A stretch of 5,712 nucleotides of DNA from an uncultured Anaerolineaceae bacterium. GTDB lineage: Bacteria > Chloroflexota > Anaerolineae > Anaerolineales > Anaerolineaceae. The stretch is taken from NCBI GenBank assembly GCA_937907495.1, contig CALESS010000115.1:1-5712 (forward strand). The letters run 5' to 3'. Below, piece after piece: positions 1 to 5,712 of the stretch. A program made the position numbers and the translations under genes. Below the pieces are notes generated by a model. That model saw nothing but the letters and a program-made list of their open reading frames with translations. It did not search any database and was not told the DNA's origin. Within the stretch, counting starts at the first letter, position 1, and each line of letters starts with the position of its first letter.

Positions 1-3000
1 ATTGGGCAGACCATTGACGGACATCAGCACGCTGACCGGGTCACTCTGGTTGATGGCCGGGCCGATGTTGACTTCGGCCACGGTGAGGGTGACCTCATCG
101 GTGTCGCAGAGGATGGGATCGCCATTATCACAGACCTGGACGGTGAAGGTGTAGACCTGTGGGCCCTGGGCTTCCGTGGGGGTCCAGGTGAAAACACCGC
201 TGAGCGGGTCTATGGCAGCCCCGGTTGGGGCGCCTACCAGGCTGAAGGTCAGGGTGTCAGCGCTGTCGTCATCCTCGGCGGTTGCAGTGAAGGTGAAGGG
301 GGCCATTTCGTTCAGGGAGGCATCGGCCACCGGGTCCAGCTCGGGCGGATCGTTGACGGCGGTCACGTTGACGGTGACATGGCCGGTATCGCTGTATTCA
401 CCATCGGTGACGGTGTAGTCGAAGCCGGCGGTGCCGCTGAAGTTGGCGGTGGGGGTAAAGGTGATGGTGCTGCCCGCCAGGCTGACGGTGCCGTTGGTTG
501 GATTACTGACCGCACTCACACTGAGGGCGGGGCCATCCGCGTCGGTGTCATTGACGAGTAAGGTGGCAGCCAGGATGTCAACAGCGGTGTCTTCGGCGGT
601 GGAGGCAGTATCATCCACGGCCACAGGCGGGTCGTTGACGGCGGTCACGTTGACGGTGACATGGCCGGTATCGCTGTATTCACCATCGGTGACGGTGTAG
701 TCGAAGCCGGCGGTGCCGCTGAAGTTGGCGGTGGGGGTAAAGGTGATGGTGCTGCCCGCCAGGCTGACGGTGCCGTTGGTTGGATTACTGACCGCACTCA
801 CACTGAGGGCGGGGCCATCCACATCGGTATCGTTGGCAACCAGTTGCGCACTGGTGCGAACCAGGGCCGTGTCTTCGGGCGTGCTGAAGGCATCATCCAT
901 GGCTACAGGCGGGTCGTTGACCGCACTTATGTTGACGGTGACGGTGATGCTATCCACACCACCAAAGCCATCCGAGACCTGCACTACAAAACTATCGCTG
1001 CCGGCATAGTTGAGGTTGGGAGTGTATCCCACCGCCACGGAAGTCCCGGTGCCAGAGGCAGCCGCGGTTCCATGACTGGCAACGGTTGCAATGCTCCAGG
1101 TGAGCGTGTCGCCGGGGTTGCCGTCGGTGGCGTTCAGGGTCAGGGTAAATGGGGTGGGTGTGGCATCCTCGGACATGGTGACGGTGGTGGAAGCCCCTTC
1201 CGTGATGACCGGGGCCACATTCCCGCTGGTGCCGGTGGTGAAGGACCAGGTGGGGCTGGTGGTGGAGAGGGCGCCGTCATTGGCTACTGCATACCACTCG
1301 TATTCGGTGTTTTGGGTCAATCCGTTCCAGGGAACGCTGGCGTTGGCGCCGGATGCCACTCCGTTGGCCGTGCCGATCAGGGTGAAGGGTCCGGCGGCGT
1401 CCATATCGTAGGCCAGGTTCATCTGATCCGGGTTGGTGGTGATCGAACCGCCGGTGTAGGGAGAGTAGGTGGTCATGTAAATGGTGTCATCGGCAGGCGC
1501 AAAGCGCAGCAGGCGCAGCCAGCCGTTGCCATTGCTCATTTCCTGGTAATCGGCCATCACCACGTGGATGGTTTGACCTGCACCGCCGGTGCCGGTTCCA
1601 GCCACGTAGGCGGCGCCATCCGAGGCGGTATGCATATGGCCGCACACCATCAGGAAGAGATTATCATGATCCCGCAGGGCGTTATAGGCTGCCTGGTTCA
1701 CCCAGGAATTATTGGTGTTCAAAAGATCATGTTCTTCAACAATCGCCCGGCGATCGCTGTAGGTGGTCAGCAGGGCATCCGCCCAGTTGAGGATGGCTGT
1801 GGTCGGCTGGAATTGCAGGCTGATCAGGATGAAATCCATCCCGCCAGCACTGAAGAGGGAATAGGTGTTGTAGGTATCGTATGAACCACCAAACCACCCG
1901 CCATTACTGTACAGATGTCCGGCGTAGCGCGAGAGGCCGAAGTAATCGCCGTAGCGCAGCGGGGTGCTGTAGCCGGGGTAGTCGTGGTTTCCGGGTGCAA
2001 TCGTATACCAGACGCCGCCAGCATCCAGGATGTCCACGCCTGCATCTGCAGCCGTATATTCGGTGGTGCTGTTGGCATTGTTGACTACATCCCCCAGGCC
2101 AATGACGAAGGCGATATTATTCGTATCCTTGTTGGCAACCAACCAGTTTACCTGCGAGGTGAACATGGCGGGGGCGTACTGGGTCTCATTTTGTATATCC
2201 GGGAGTAAAGCGATCATGAAGTCTTCAACTTCGGCTTCCACCGCCCGGCCGTAGAAGGAAACATTCATCGGGTTGGAGTCGGGGTCGGTCACCGTCACCT
2301 GCAGGGTGGGAGAGGTGGAGATGCCGGTGGCGTTATCTGCGGGTTGAACCAGCGTAGGAACATTGGGGGCGTCGTTGATATCCACATAGATGACCGAGGC
2401 AGCATGGGCGGCGGCCGGCATCAGCACGCTGTTGGTGGCGGCGGGGCTGGCGTTGTTGATGGTGCCGATCCAGCCGGAAATGGCCCAACCGCTGGCCGGA
2501 ACGGCCCCGCTGAGGGCGATGCTTTCACCGGCGATGTAGGAACCCGCGGTGCAGCCGCTGGAATTAGCCGGGCTGGCACTGGGGGTGCTGCCATTGCCCG
2601 TGTGGCTGACGGTGAGGGCATAGCAGGTGGGGGGGATCATGGTGTAGATGACCGAAGCCGCATGGTTTGCGGCGGGCATCACCACCGTATTGGTGCTGGC
2701 CAGGCTGGAATCGTTGCTGGTACCCGTCCAACCGGAGATGGACCAGCCGCTATCCGGCACGGCACCGCTGAGGGAGATGTTTGCTCCGGCCAGGTAGGTG
2801 CCAGCGGTACAGCCAGCGGAGTTGGCAGGTGTGGCTGTGGGCGTTGTTCCGTTGCCGGAGTGGCTGAGGCTGAGGGCATAACAGGTGGAAGGCAAGACGT
2901 AGGTCACGCTTAAGCGCGGCCGGCTGGCCAGGGTGGCGAACTCGCTGGAGTAGATATTGACGCCATCCTGGTTGGTGGGCAGGAAGATCCAGCCGAAGTT

Positions 3001-5175
3001 TTCCGCCGGGTTGTTGGACCAGCGCTGGATGCTGGCGGTGACATCAATGGTGAAGGGGGTGCTGCGGGTGGTCGCCGGGGCAGAGACAACCGGTGTGGCC
3101 CGGTATTCATCCGCCTGGACGCCGGCCTCGCCGCCGAAGTTGTTGTAGGTGACGGTGGCAACCGGCCAGTTCACCAGGCTTTCATAGACGTTGGCCGGGT
3201 CGCCTTCGGCGGTGGACCCGGAGTTAAGATCGGTGACCGTGTAGGTCAGGTTGGCGGAAGAAATGATGGCGCCATCCGGGATGGAGCCGCCCTCGCTGAC
3301 GAAGAGATCCTCAAAGCGGATGAGGGTGATTTCATCAGTGGTGGTGCCGGTATTATCATCCCATTGCAGATCCGTGCTGGCGCTGTAGTTGGAGTTTCCA
3401 TCATCGGTGCCGCGGATGTAGGTGTCCACTGTGCCGGTGTAGCCCGCCACACTGTACTGGAAGGTGAGGGTGTTGGTGGGGCGCGGGTCAGGCACGCAAT
3501 AGCTCACGTTGAGGGCCGGCCGGTTGGCGGCGGCGGTCACCTCGCTGGAGGAGAAGTAGACGGCATTATCCGTGGTTCCGGCATAGTTCTGCATGGTCAG
3601 GCCGTAGTTCGTCAGGCTGCCATCAATCCAGCCCTGGACCACGGCGATACCACTGCTGTTCAGGGCTTCGGTCTTGCTGCCGGTGGTTTCGAAACTGGTC
3701 GTGGTTGCCCCCCACAGGTTGGTGCTGTAGCGGTCAAGGGTGGTGCTGGCAATCCCCACCGTACCCCAACTGTTGACGCCGTTGTAGGTGTTCCAATTGG
3801 CACTCGTGTTGGAAACTGCCTGGCTGCTGGTACCTTCCACCCAGGTACGGCGCATGTTATAGAGATTGAAAGCCAACGGGCTGGCATCTATGACATTGAG
3901 CCTGAGGCTGGCTGCAGAAACGGTGGCATTGGCGGGGATACTGCTGAGATCCCAGCGCAAGAGAGCGGCCCGCCGAGCTGTACCCGCGGTGTTGTTGACG
4001 TGAATTTCTCCAAAGCCGCCGTTGTTGTAAGTCACGTTGGCCGCACTGACATAGGTATCTTCTGTCGCCGTCAATTGGACAGTGGTACAGAGAGAAGCGG
4101 TGCCGCTCACGGCGGTGTTCACTGGGGTGGCTCCGCTGCTGGTATGGGTGATATTCCCGCTCGAGGAACCCGCCGTGGCTCGAGTAAAGCGCACATAGAT
4201 TGGCGTGGTTGCCACACTCCCGCTGCTGGGTGTCAATGAAATGGGGGTGGACGAGAAACCCGACCCACTGGAAAGAGAAATTTCAAAATCGGCGGGTGGG
4301 GTAATCACAATCGGGGCTGTCAGATTGATGCCGGATACGGTGTAGCTCTGCGGCGCCGAAGGTGTGCCAGGGATGGCAGAGAAGGCTGCCAGCGATCCTG
4401 CCGCCAGGATGGTGGGATCGGTTGAATCCTGCTGGAGCATGAAACCGCTGGGACCGTAAGCCCGGTATTCGCCGTTGGTGAAGTTCGATTCATAGCGAAC
4501 ATTGAAATCACCATCCGCCCCGGGTTGGATGCCGATCCAGCGGGCCACATACCCATTTACCGTGTTGTAGCTCCAGAATGAAACGGTATCATTGGCAAGC
4601 GTGGTGGTGGAGATGGCAGCGCCGCTGGAACTGGCGTTGGTGGCCGCGGCGATATCCCGAATCGTAAACTTGGTATAGCGATCGGTATACAGGTCGTTGT
4701 TGCGATTGTTGGTGGTCGCAAAAGTGTAGGTATTCGCTGGGTCCAGGCCGGTGAAGGTGACATCCACCCACCAGCCGTTTTCGCCATACCAGATTCCGCC
4801 GGCGAGGTCTACAATCCCGTTAAAGGTATTGTAGGCATCGGTGCCGGCGTTGGGGGTGACGCCGTTCTGGTCCAATTCTGGATCCAGGTTGGTGGTGATG
4901 GTCACGGTAACCCCAAGATTGGCTCCGGTTGAATAGTTGCGGAGCAGCCCGGTGGCTGTACCCGCCGTGGGAATGGTGTAGGTGGTGACGTTGGCGGTGG
5001 GCGCTGAGCCTGCGGTGGTGTTGGTGTCATTGTAGGCAATCCAAAAGGGAGCTGCTTCCACGGGTTGGGGTGGCTGCAGGCTTAATGCCGAAAAGACGAA
5101 GAACAAAACCATCATCAGGCGCAAGGGTGTACTGAACGTACGATGGAAGTTGAAACGAAGCCGCTTGGTACTCAT
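1..5175 (-). CDS. Giant secreted multidomain metallophosphoesterase with DNRLRE, InlB-like and cadherin-like repeats (3' partial)
   Basis: Seen: 1725 codons are open without a stop from the ATG at 5173-5175 to the window edge, so the C-terminus is missing. The start follows a GGAGG site, and an in-frame TAA lies upstream at 5302-5304. Residues 1-41 are a signal peptide: basic N-terminus, hydrophobic core LMMVLFFVFSALSL, likely cleavage at VEA|A. Then come a beta-rich module (about 45-255) with aromatic GIWYGENGWWVDV, an Ig-like module (258-361), DNRLRE domains (364-562, 572-761), two InlB-B-type repeats (765-933), an Ig/FnIII-like linker, a calcineurin-like phosphoesterase (985-1240), an FnIII-like module (1241-1318), cadherin-like/Big_9 domains (1321-1419, 1420-1513, 1514-1607), a He_PIG-like domain (1608-1704) and the start of another repeat. 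Known: calcineurin-like enzymes hydrolyse phosphoesters using two metal ions; DNRLRE and cadherin-like modules are typical of secreted binding proteins. Inferred: an extracellular or surface phosphoesterase on an adhesive scaffold. The substrate and anchoring mode are unknown. Confidence is high that the gene is real, moderate for activity. Confidence 0.95.
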   Translation of the reverse strand, partial: MSTKRLRFNFHRTFSTPLRLMMVLFFVFSALSLQPPQPVEAAPFWIAYNDTNTTAGSAPTANVTTYTIPTAGTATGLLRNYSTGANLGVTVTITTNLDPELDQNGVTPNAGTDAYNTFNGIVDLAGGIWYGENGWWVDVTFTGLDPANTYTFATTNNRNNDLYTDRYTKFTIRDIAAATNASSSGAAISTTTLANDTVSFWSYNTVNGYVARWIGIQPGADGDFNVRYESNFTNGEYRAYGPSGFMLQQDSTDPTILAAGSLAAFSAIPGTPSAPQSYTVSGINLTAPIVITPPADFEISLSSGSGFSSTPISLTPSSGSVATTPIYVRFTRATAGSSSGNITHTSSGATPVNTAVSGTASLCTTVQLTATEDTYVSAANVTYNNGGFGEIHVNNTAGTARRAALLRWDLSSIPANATVSAASLRLNVIDASPLAFNLYNMRRTWVEGTSSQAVSNTSANWNTYNGVNSWGTVGIASTTLDRYSTNLWGATTTSFETTGSKTEALNSSGIAVVQGWIDGSLTNYGLTMQNYAGTTDNAVYFSSSEVTAAANRPALNVSYCVPDPRPTNTLTFQYSVAGYTGTVDTYIRGTDDGNSNYSASTDLQWDDNTGTTTDEITLIRFEDLFVSEGGSIPDGAIISSANLTYTVTDLNSGSTAEGDPANVYESLVNWPVATVTYNNFGGEAGVQADEYRATPVVSAPATTRSTPFTIDVTASIQRWSNNPAENFGWIFLPTNQDGVNIYSSEFATLASRPRLSVTYVLPSTCYALSLSHSGNGTTPTATPANSAGCTAGTYLAGANISLSGAVPDSGWSISGWTGTSNDSSLASTNTVVMPAANHAASVIYTMIPPTCYALTVSHTGNGSTPSASPANSSGCTAGSYIAGESIALSGAVPASGWAISGWIGTINNASPAATNSVLMPAAAHAASVIYVDINDAPNVPTLVQPADNATGISTSPTLQVTVTDPDSNPMNVSFYGRAVEAEVEDFMIALLPDIQNETQYAPAMFTSQVNWLVANKDTNNIAFVIGLGDVVNNANSTTEYTAADAGVDILDAGGVWYTIAPGNHDYPGYSTPLRYGDYFGLSRYAGHLYSNGGWFGGSYDTYNTYSLFSAGGMDFILISLQFQPTTAILNWADALLTTYSDRRAIVEEHDLLNTNNSWVNQAAYNALRDHDNLFLMVCGHMHTASDGAAYVAGTGTGGAGQTIHVVMADYQEMSNGNGWLRLLRFAPADDTIYMTTYSPYTGGSITTNPDQMNLAYDMDAAGPFTLIGTANGVASGANASVPWNGLTQNTEYEWYAVANDGALSTTSPTWSFTTGTSGNVAPVITEGASTTVTMSEDATPTPFTLTLNATDGNPGDTLTWSIATVASHGTAAASGTGTSVAVGYTPNLNYAGSDSFVVQVSDGFGGVDSITVTVNISAVNDPPVAMDDAFSTPEDTALVRTSAQLVANDTDVDGPALSVSAVSNPTNGTVSLAGSTITFTPTANFSGTAGFDYTVTDGEYSDTGHVTVNVTAVNDPPVAVDDTASTAEDTAVDILAATLLVNDTDADGPALSVSAVSNPTNGTVSLAGSTITFTPTANFSGTAGFDYTVTDGEYSDTGHVTVNVTAVNDPPELDPVADASLNEMAPFTFTATAEDDDSADTLTFSLVGAPTGAAIDPLSGVFTWTPTEAQGPQVYTFTVQVCDNGDPILCDTDEVTLTVAEVNIGPAINQSDPVSVLMSVNGLPN
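355..918 (-). repeat. Two tandem cadherin-like/Big_9 repeats (94-residue, 282-bp period)
   Basis: Residues 1420-1513 and 1514-1607 both begin NDPPVA and contain an acidic NDTD-x-DG motif typical of calcium-binding cadherin-like/VCBS-type domains. They end in the strands ITFTPTANFSG, FDYTVTDGEYSD and VTVNVTAV. The DNA of 350-538 is identical to 632-820 over 189 bp, offset by exactly 282 bp (94 codons), so the repeat is in frame. The N-terminal third of each unit differs (STPEDTALVRTSAQLV versus STAEDTAVDILAATLL). The preceding unit (1321-1419) and the following one (1608-1704) are related Ig-like folds but much more diverged. Such arrays form long stalks in adhesins and are probably stiffened by Ca2+. 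Confidence 0.85.
1456..2223 (-). other. Calcineurin-like metallophosphoesterase domain within the large CDS
   Basis: Residues about 985-1240 of the large protein carry the metallophosphoesterase motifs in order: D993-I-Q995 (motif I, inside LLPDIQ), G1028-D1029-VVN (motif II), G1062-N-H-D1065 (motif III), E1148-H1149 (motif IV, after RRAIV) and G1179-H-M-H1182 (motif V). The first motif has Gln where classical enzymes have His (D-x-H). The D-x-Q form is known in secreted members of the superfamily, so this need not mean inactivity. After GHMH the domain ends in a segment with MADYQ and GWLRLLRF, which I recall from secreted bacterial relatives. It is the only recognisable catalytic domain in the protein. 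Likely reaction: metal-dependent hydrolysis of a phosphomonoester or phosphodiester outside the cell; the substrate is not predictable. Confidence 0.88.
2377..2883 (-). repeat. Two tandem divergent InlB-B-type repeats (86-residue period) within the CDS
   Basis: Residues 765-850 and 851-933 align end to end, with the CYAL motif recurring exactly 258 bp apart. Both copies have the order CYAL, SH-(S/T)-GNG, P-A-N-S-x-GCTAG, LSGAVP, SGW-x-ISGW, VMPA or VLMPA, and HAASVIY. Most residues are shared by eye, while the DNA has clearly drifted, so the duplication is old. The pattern fits the divergent InlB B-repeat / Bacterial repeat family (GW and VxMPA features), common in bacterial surface proteins. 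Each copy has one Cys pair 24 residues apart (C765/C789 and C851/C875), which could be a disulfide in an exported protein. Likely a rigid spacer between the binding domains and the catalytic domain. Confidence 0.75.
2893..4086 (-). other. Two consecutive DNRLRE (CBM96-like) domains within the large CDS
   Basis: Residues 364-562 and 572-761 are two divergent copies of the same fold. Each opens with a DTY strand (ATEDTYVSAANVTYNNGG; TGTVDTYIRGTDDGNSNY), continues with a segment like LLRWDLSSIPANATVSAASL, has a central W-rich stretch resembling VEGTSSQAVSNTSANW, then a V-x-x-W/I-x-x-W segment (VVQGWIDG; ASIQRWSNN), and closes with SSEVTAAANRPALNVSY or SSEFATLASRPRLSVTY. These are hallmarks of DNRLRE domains, which occur in secreted bacterial and archaeal proteins and some of which bind polysaccharides. 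C363 and C560 bracket the first copy and could form a disulfide. Inferred role: attachment to glycans or the cell wall, placing the downstream phosphoesterase at a surface. Confidence 0.75.
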
Positions 5176-5387
5176 GGTTTCCTCCAGAAATAGGACGATT
5201 CGGTTAATAGAAGATATTTGGATGGAATTGGGGCCCGGATATGGCAGCCCATGCTGAATCCATTGCCCGGTTGATTCAGGTGACCGTTGAAAAAATTCTC
5301 TTTAACAATGAAAACATTTCACCCCCGCGTTGGTCGTTGGTTGTGGATGGAGCGTTCTGTGTGAATTGACATGCTAAACCCCTAAGT
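5176..5387 (-). promoter_or_regulatory. Predicted long 5' leader of the large CDS, with alternative hairpins
   Basis: If the promoter call is right, about 210 nt are transcribed before the ATG. The leader holds two small hairpins on the minus strand. Stem A pairs CTGAATC (5273-5279) with GATTCAG (5254-5260) around a 12-nt loop. Stem B pairs ATGG plus CAGC (5260-5263, 5253-5256) with GCTG plus CCAT (5245-5248, 5241-5244) around the tetraloop ATGG, with a 3-nt bulge. They share bases 5254-5256 and 5260, so they cannot form together. I do not recognise a known riboswitch class and see no convincing leader peptide. The stems are short and may be chance. Confidence 0.3.
5181..5185 (-). promoter_or_regulatory. 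Ribosome-binding site of the large CDS
   Basis: On the minus strand the sequence reads GGAGGAAACC followed by ATG, a five-base perfect Shine-Dalgarno core with a 5-nt spacer. It fixes the ATG at 5175 as the start. The frame is open upstream to the TAA at 5302-5304, but no other ATG lies in that stretch and no near-cognate start there has a comparable site. The encoded N-terminus is also a textbook signal peptide. Confidence 0.85.
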
Positions 5388-5393
5388 CATTCA

Positions 5394-5422
5394 ATATTAT
5401 ATTAAATCATCCTTAAAGTCAA
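5394..5422 (-). promoter_or_regulatory. Sigma70-type promoter candidate for the large CDS
   Basis: On the minus strand TTGACT (5417-5422) matches the -35 consensus at five of six bases. It is followed after 15 nt by a perfect TATAAT (5396-5401), or after the ideal 17 nt by the overlapping TAATAT (5394-5399). The surroundings are strongly AT-rich compared with the gene, including an A/T tract just upstream of the -35 (5424-5430) that could act as an UP element. Transcription would start near 5387, giving a leader of about 210 nt. No operator-like palindrome overlaps the two hexamers. Confidence 0.6.
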
Positions 5423-5497
5423 CTAAAAAAATCCTCATCCCGGTGAATCAGTACAAAAATAGTCCTTTTTTAAGAGGGCAGGGTATTGATTGCGGTC

Positions 5498-5585
5498 GGG
5501 GCACGAAAAAAGGTAGGGGCACTGGAAAAAGGGTCGAGGCACGGGAAAAAGGTAGGGGCACGGGAAAAAGGTAGGGGCACGGGAA
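5498..5585. repeat. Tandem array of about 19-bp G-rich units
   Basis: Four complete units and one partial unit follow the pattern GGGGCACGGGAAAAAGGTA: 5498-5515 (18 bp), 5516-5535 (20 bp), 5536-5554 (19 bp), 5555-5573 (19 bp) and 5574-5585 (broken off). Units 3 and 4 differ at one base; units 1 and 2 are more diverged, so the array seems to have grown at its right end. A-tracts recur every 19-20 bp. The translations here are low-complexity Pro/Phe/Leu strings and are not genes. It resembles the short dispersed GTAGGGGCACGG-type intergenic repeats that I recall from Chloroflexota and cyanobacteria. Confidence 0.85.
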
Positions 5586-5630
5586 GTTAACCAGAAAGTT
5601 AATCCTGACCGTACTTCCCGTGCCCCTACC
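5565..5630 (-). terminator. 18-bp perfect inverted repeat followed by T5: terminator-like
   Basis: Bases 5570-5587 and 5613-5630 are perfect reverse complements over 18 bp, separated by 25 nt. Read on the minus strand, the GC-rich hairpin is followed at once by TTTTT (complement of 5565-5569), the layout of an intrinsic terminator. It would end transcription of a minus-strand gene located beyond 5712, before the promoter at 5394-5422. On the plus strand no T-run follows. Caveats: the loop is long, the T-run is short, and the arms and the T-run are all made of the local repeat unit, so the structure may be a repeat by-product. Confidence 0.4.
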
Positions 5631-5712
5631 CCAACGTGCGTCCCATGCCCCAACGGGGGTCATCCATCCCGATTTTTGGGCACGAAAAAAGGATCGGGGC
5701 ATGGGAAAAAGG
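5629..5712. repeat. Continuation of the repeat cluster: inverted and direct copies reaching the window edge
   Basis: TCCCATGCCCC (5641-5651) is the exact reverse complement of GGGGCATGGGA (5696-5706), an 11-bp inverted repeat with a 44-nt spacer. CCCCAACG recurs at 5629 and 5648, a 19-bp step like that of the left array. Bases 5678-5695 (GGGCACGAAAAAAGGATC) and 5696-5712 (GGGGCATGGGAAAAAGG) are two more direct units of the left-hand type. The cluster continues past position 5712, so its full size is unknown. Confidence 0.7.

Noticed and set aside
190..240. Possible frameshift in the last full Ig-like domain
   Set aside because: Re-reading the reverse complement codon by codon gave a continuous frame (LVGAPTGAAIDPLSGVFTW), in phase with both flanks.
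661..1884. 407-codon plus-strand open reading frame, rich in Gly, Val, Ala and Ile
   Set aside because: It lies codon on codon opposite the large minus-strand gene. Stops there would require CTA, TTA or TCA in the sense frame, which are rare in this gene. It has no ribosome-binding site, no recognisable domain, and repeats itself only because the sense repeats do.
2344..2913. 189-codon plus-strand frame rich in Gly, Ala and Asp
   Set aside because: Antisense shadow of the two InlB-like repeats; its internal periodicity mirrors theirs.
3364..4239. 291-codon plus-strand frame
   Set aside because: Antisense shadow of the DNRLRE region; the sense frame has clear domain motifs, while this frame has none.
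5176..5390. Known riboswitch (for example cyclic-di-GMP) in the leader
   Set aside because: No conserved core motif of a class I know is visible; only short generic hairpins are present.
5435..5702. Two overlapping minus-strand frames of 72 and 84 codons upstream of the gene
   Set aside because: They translate the 19-bp repeats in different frames, giving Pro/Phe/Leu-rich low-complexity strings. There is no domain and no convincing ribosome-binding site, and they overlap the terminator-like repeat.
5498..5712. CRISPR array
   Set aside because: The units are adjacent with no unique spacers of 25-40 bp, vary in length (18-20 bp) and occur in both orientations.

Overview
The window is dominated by one very long, 3'-truncated gene on the minus strand. 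It starts at position 5175 and is still open at position 1: 1725 codons, with no stop and no frameshift. Upstream of it (5176-5712) lies a gene-free, repeat-rich intergenic region. I find no RNA gene, CRISPR array, transposase or second protein gene. The long plus-strand reading frames are antisense shadows of this gene.

The product is a secreted, modular, Thr/Ser/Asn/Gly-rich surface or extracellular protein. In order it has: an N-terminal signal peptide; an unnamed N-terminal beta-rich module; an Ig-like module; two DNRLRE (CBM96-like) domains; two divergent InlB-B-type repeats; a short Ig/FnIII-like linker; a calcineurin-like metallophosphoesterase domain (residues about 985-1240) with nearly all metal-ligand motifs; a fibronectin-III-like module; and a train of cadherin-like/Big_9 and He_PIG-type Ig domains that runs off the window edge. 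Two of the cadherin-like repeats share 189 bp of identical DNA, which points to recent duplication or gene conversion.

The intergenic region holds, in transcription order on the minus strand: a cluster of about 19-bp G-rich repeats in both orientations, including an 18-bp perfect inverted repeat followed by T5 (terminator-like for an upstream minus-strand gene); an AT-rich sigma70-type promoter candidate (5394-5422); a roughly 210-nt leader with small hairpins; and a strong GGAGG ribosome-binding site just before the ATG.

Organism: a moderately GC-rich bacterium. The DNRLRE / metallophosphoesterase / FnIII / cadherin-like architecture and the short intergenic repeats built on GTAGGGGCACGG are, from memory, most reminiscent of Chloroflexota (Anaerolineae or related classes). 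This is inference, not something the sequence proves. The likely role of the protein is hydrolysis of an extracellular phosphoester (phosphate scavenging, nuclease or nucleotidase activity) on a long adhesive, carbohydrate-binding scaffold. The substrate cannot be read from the sequence.
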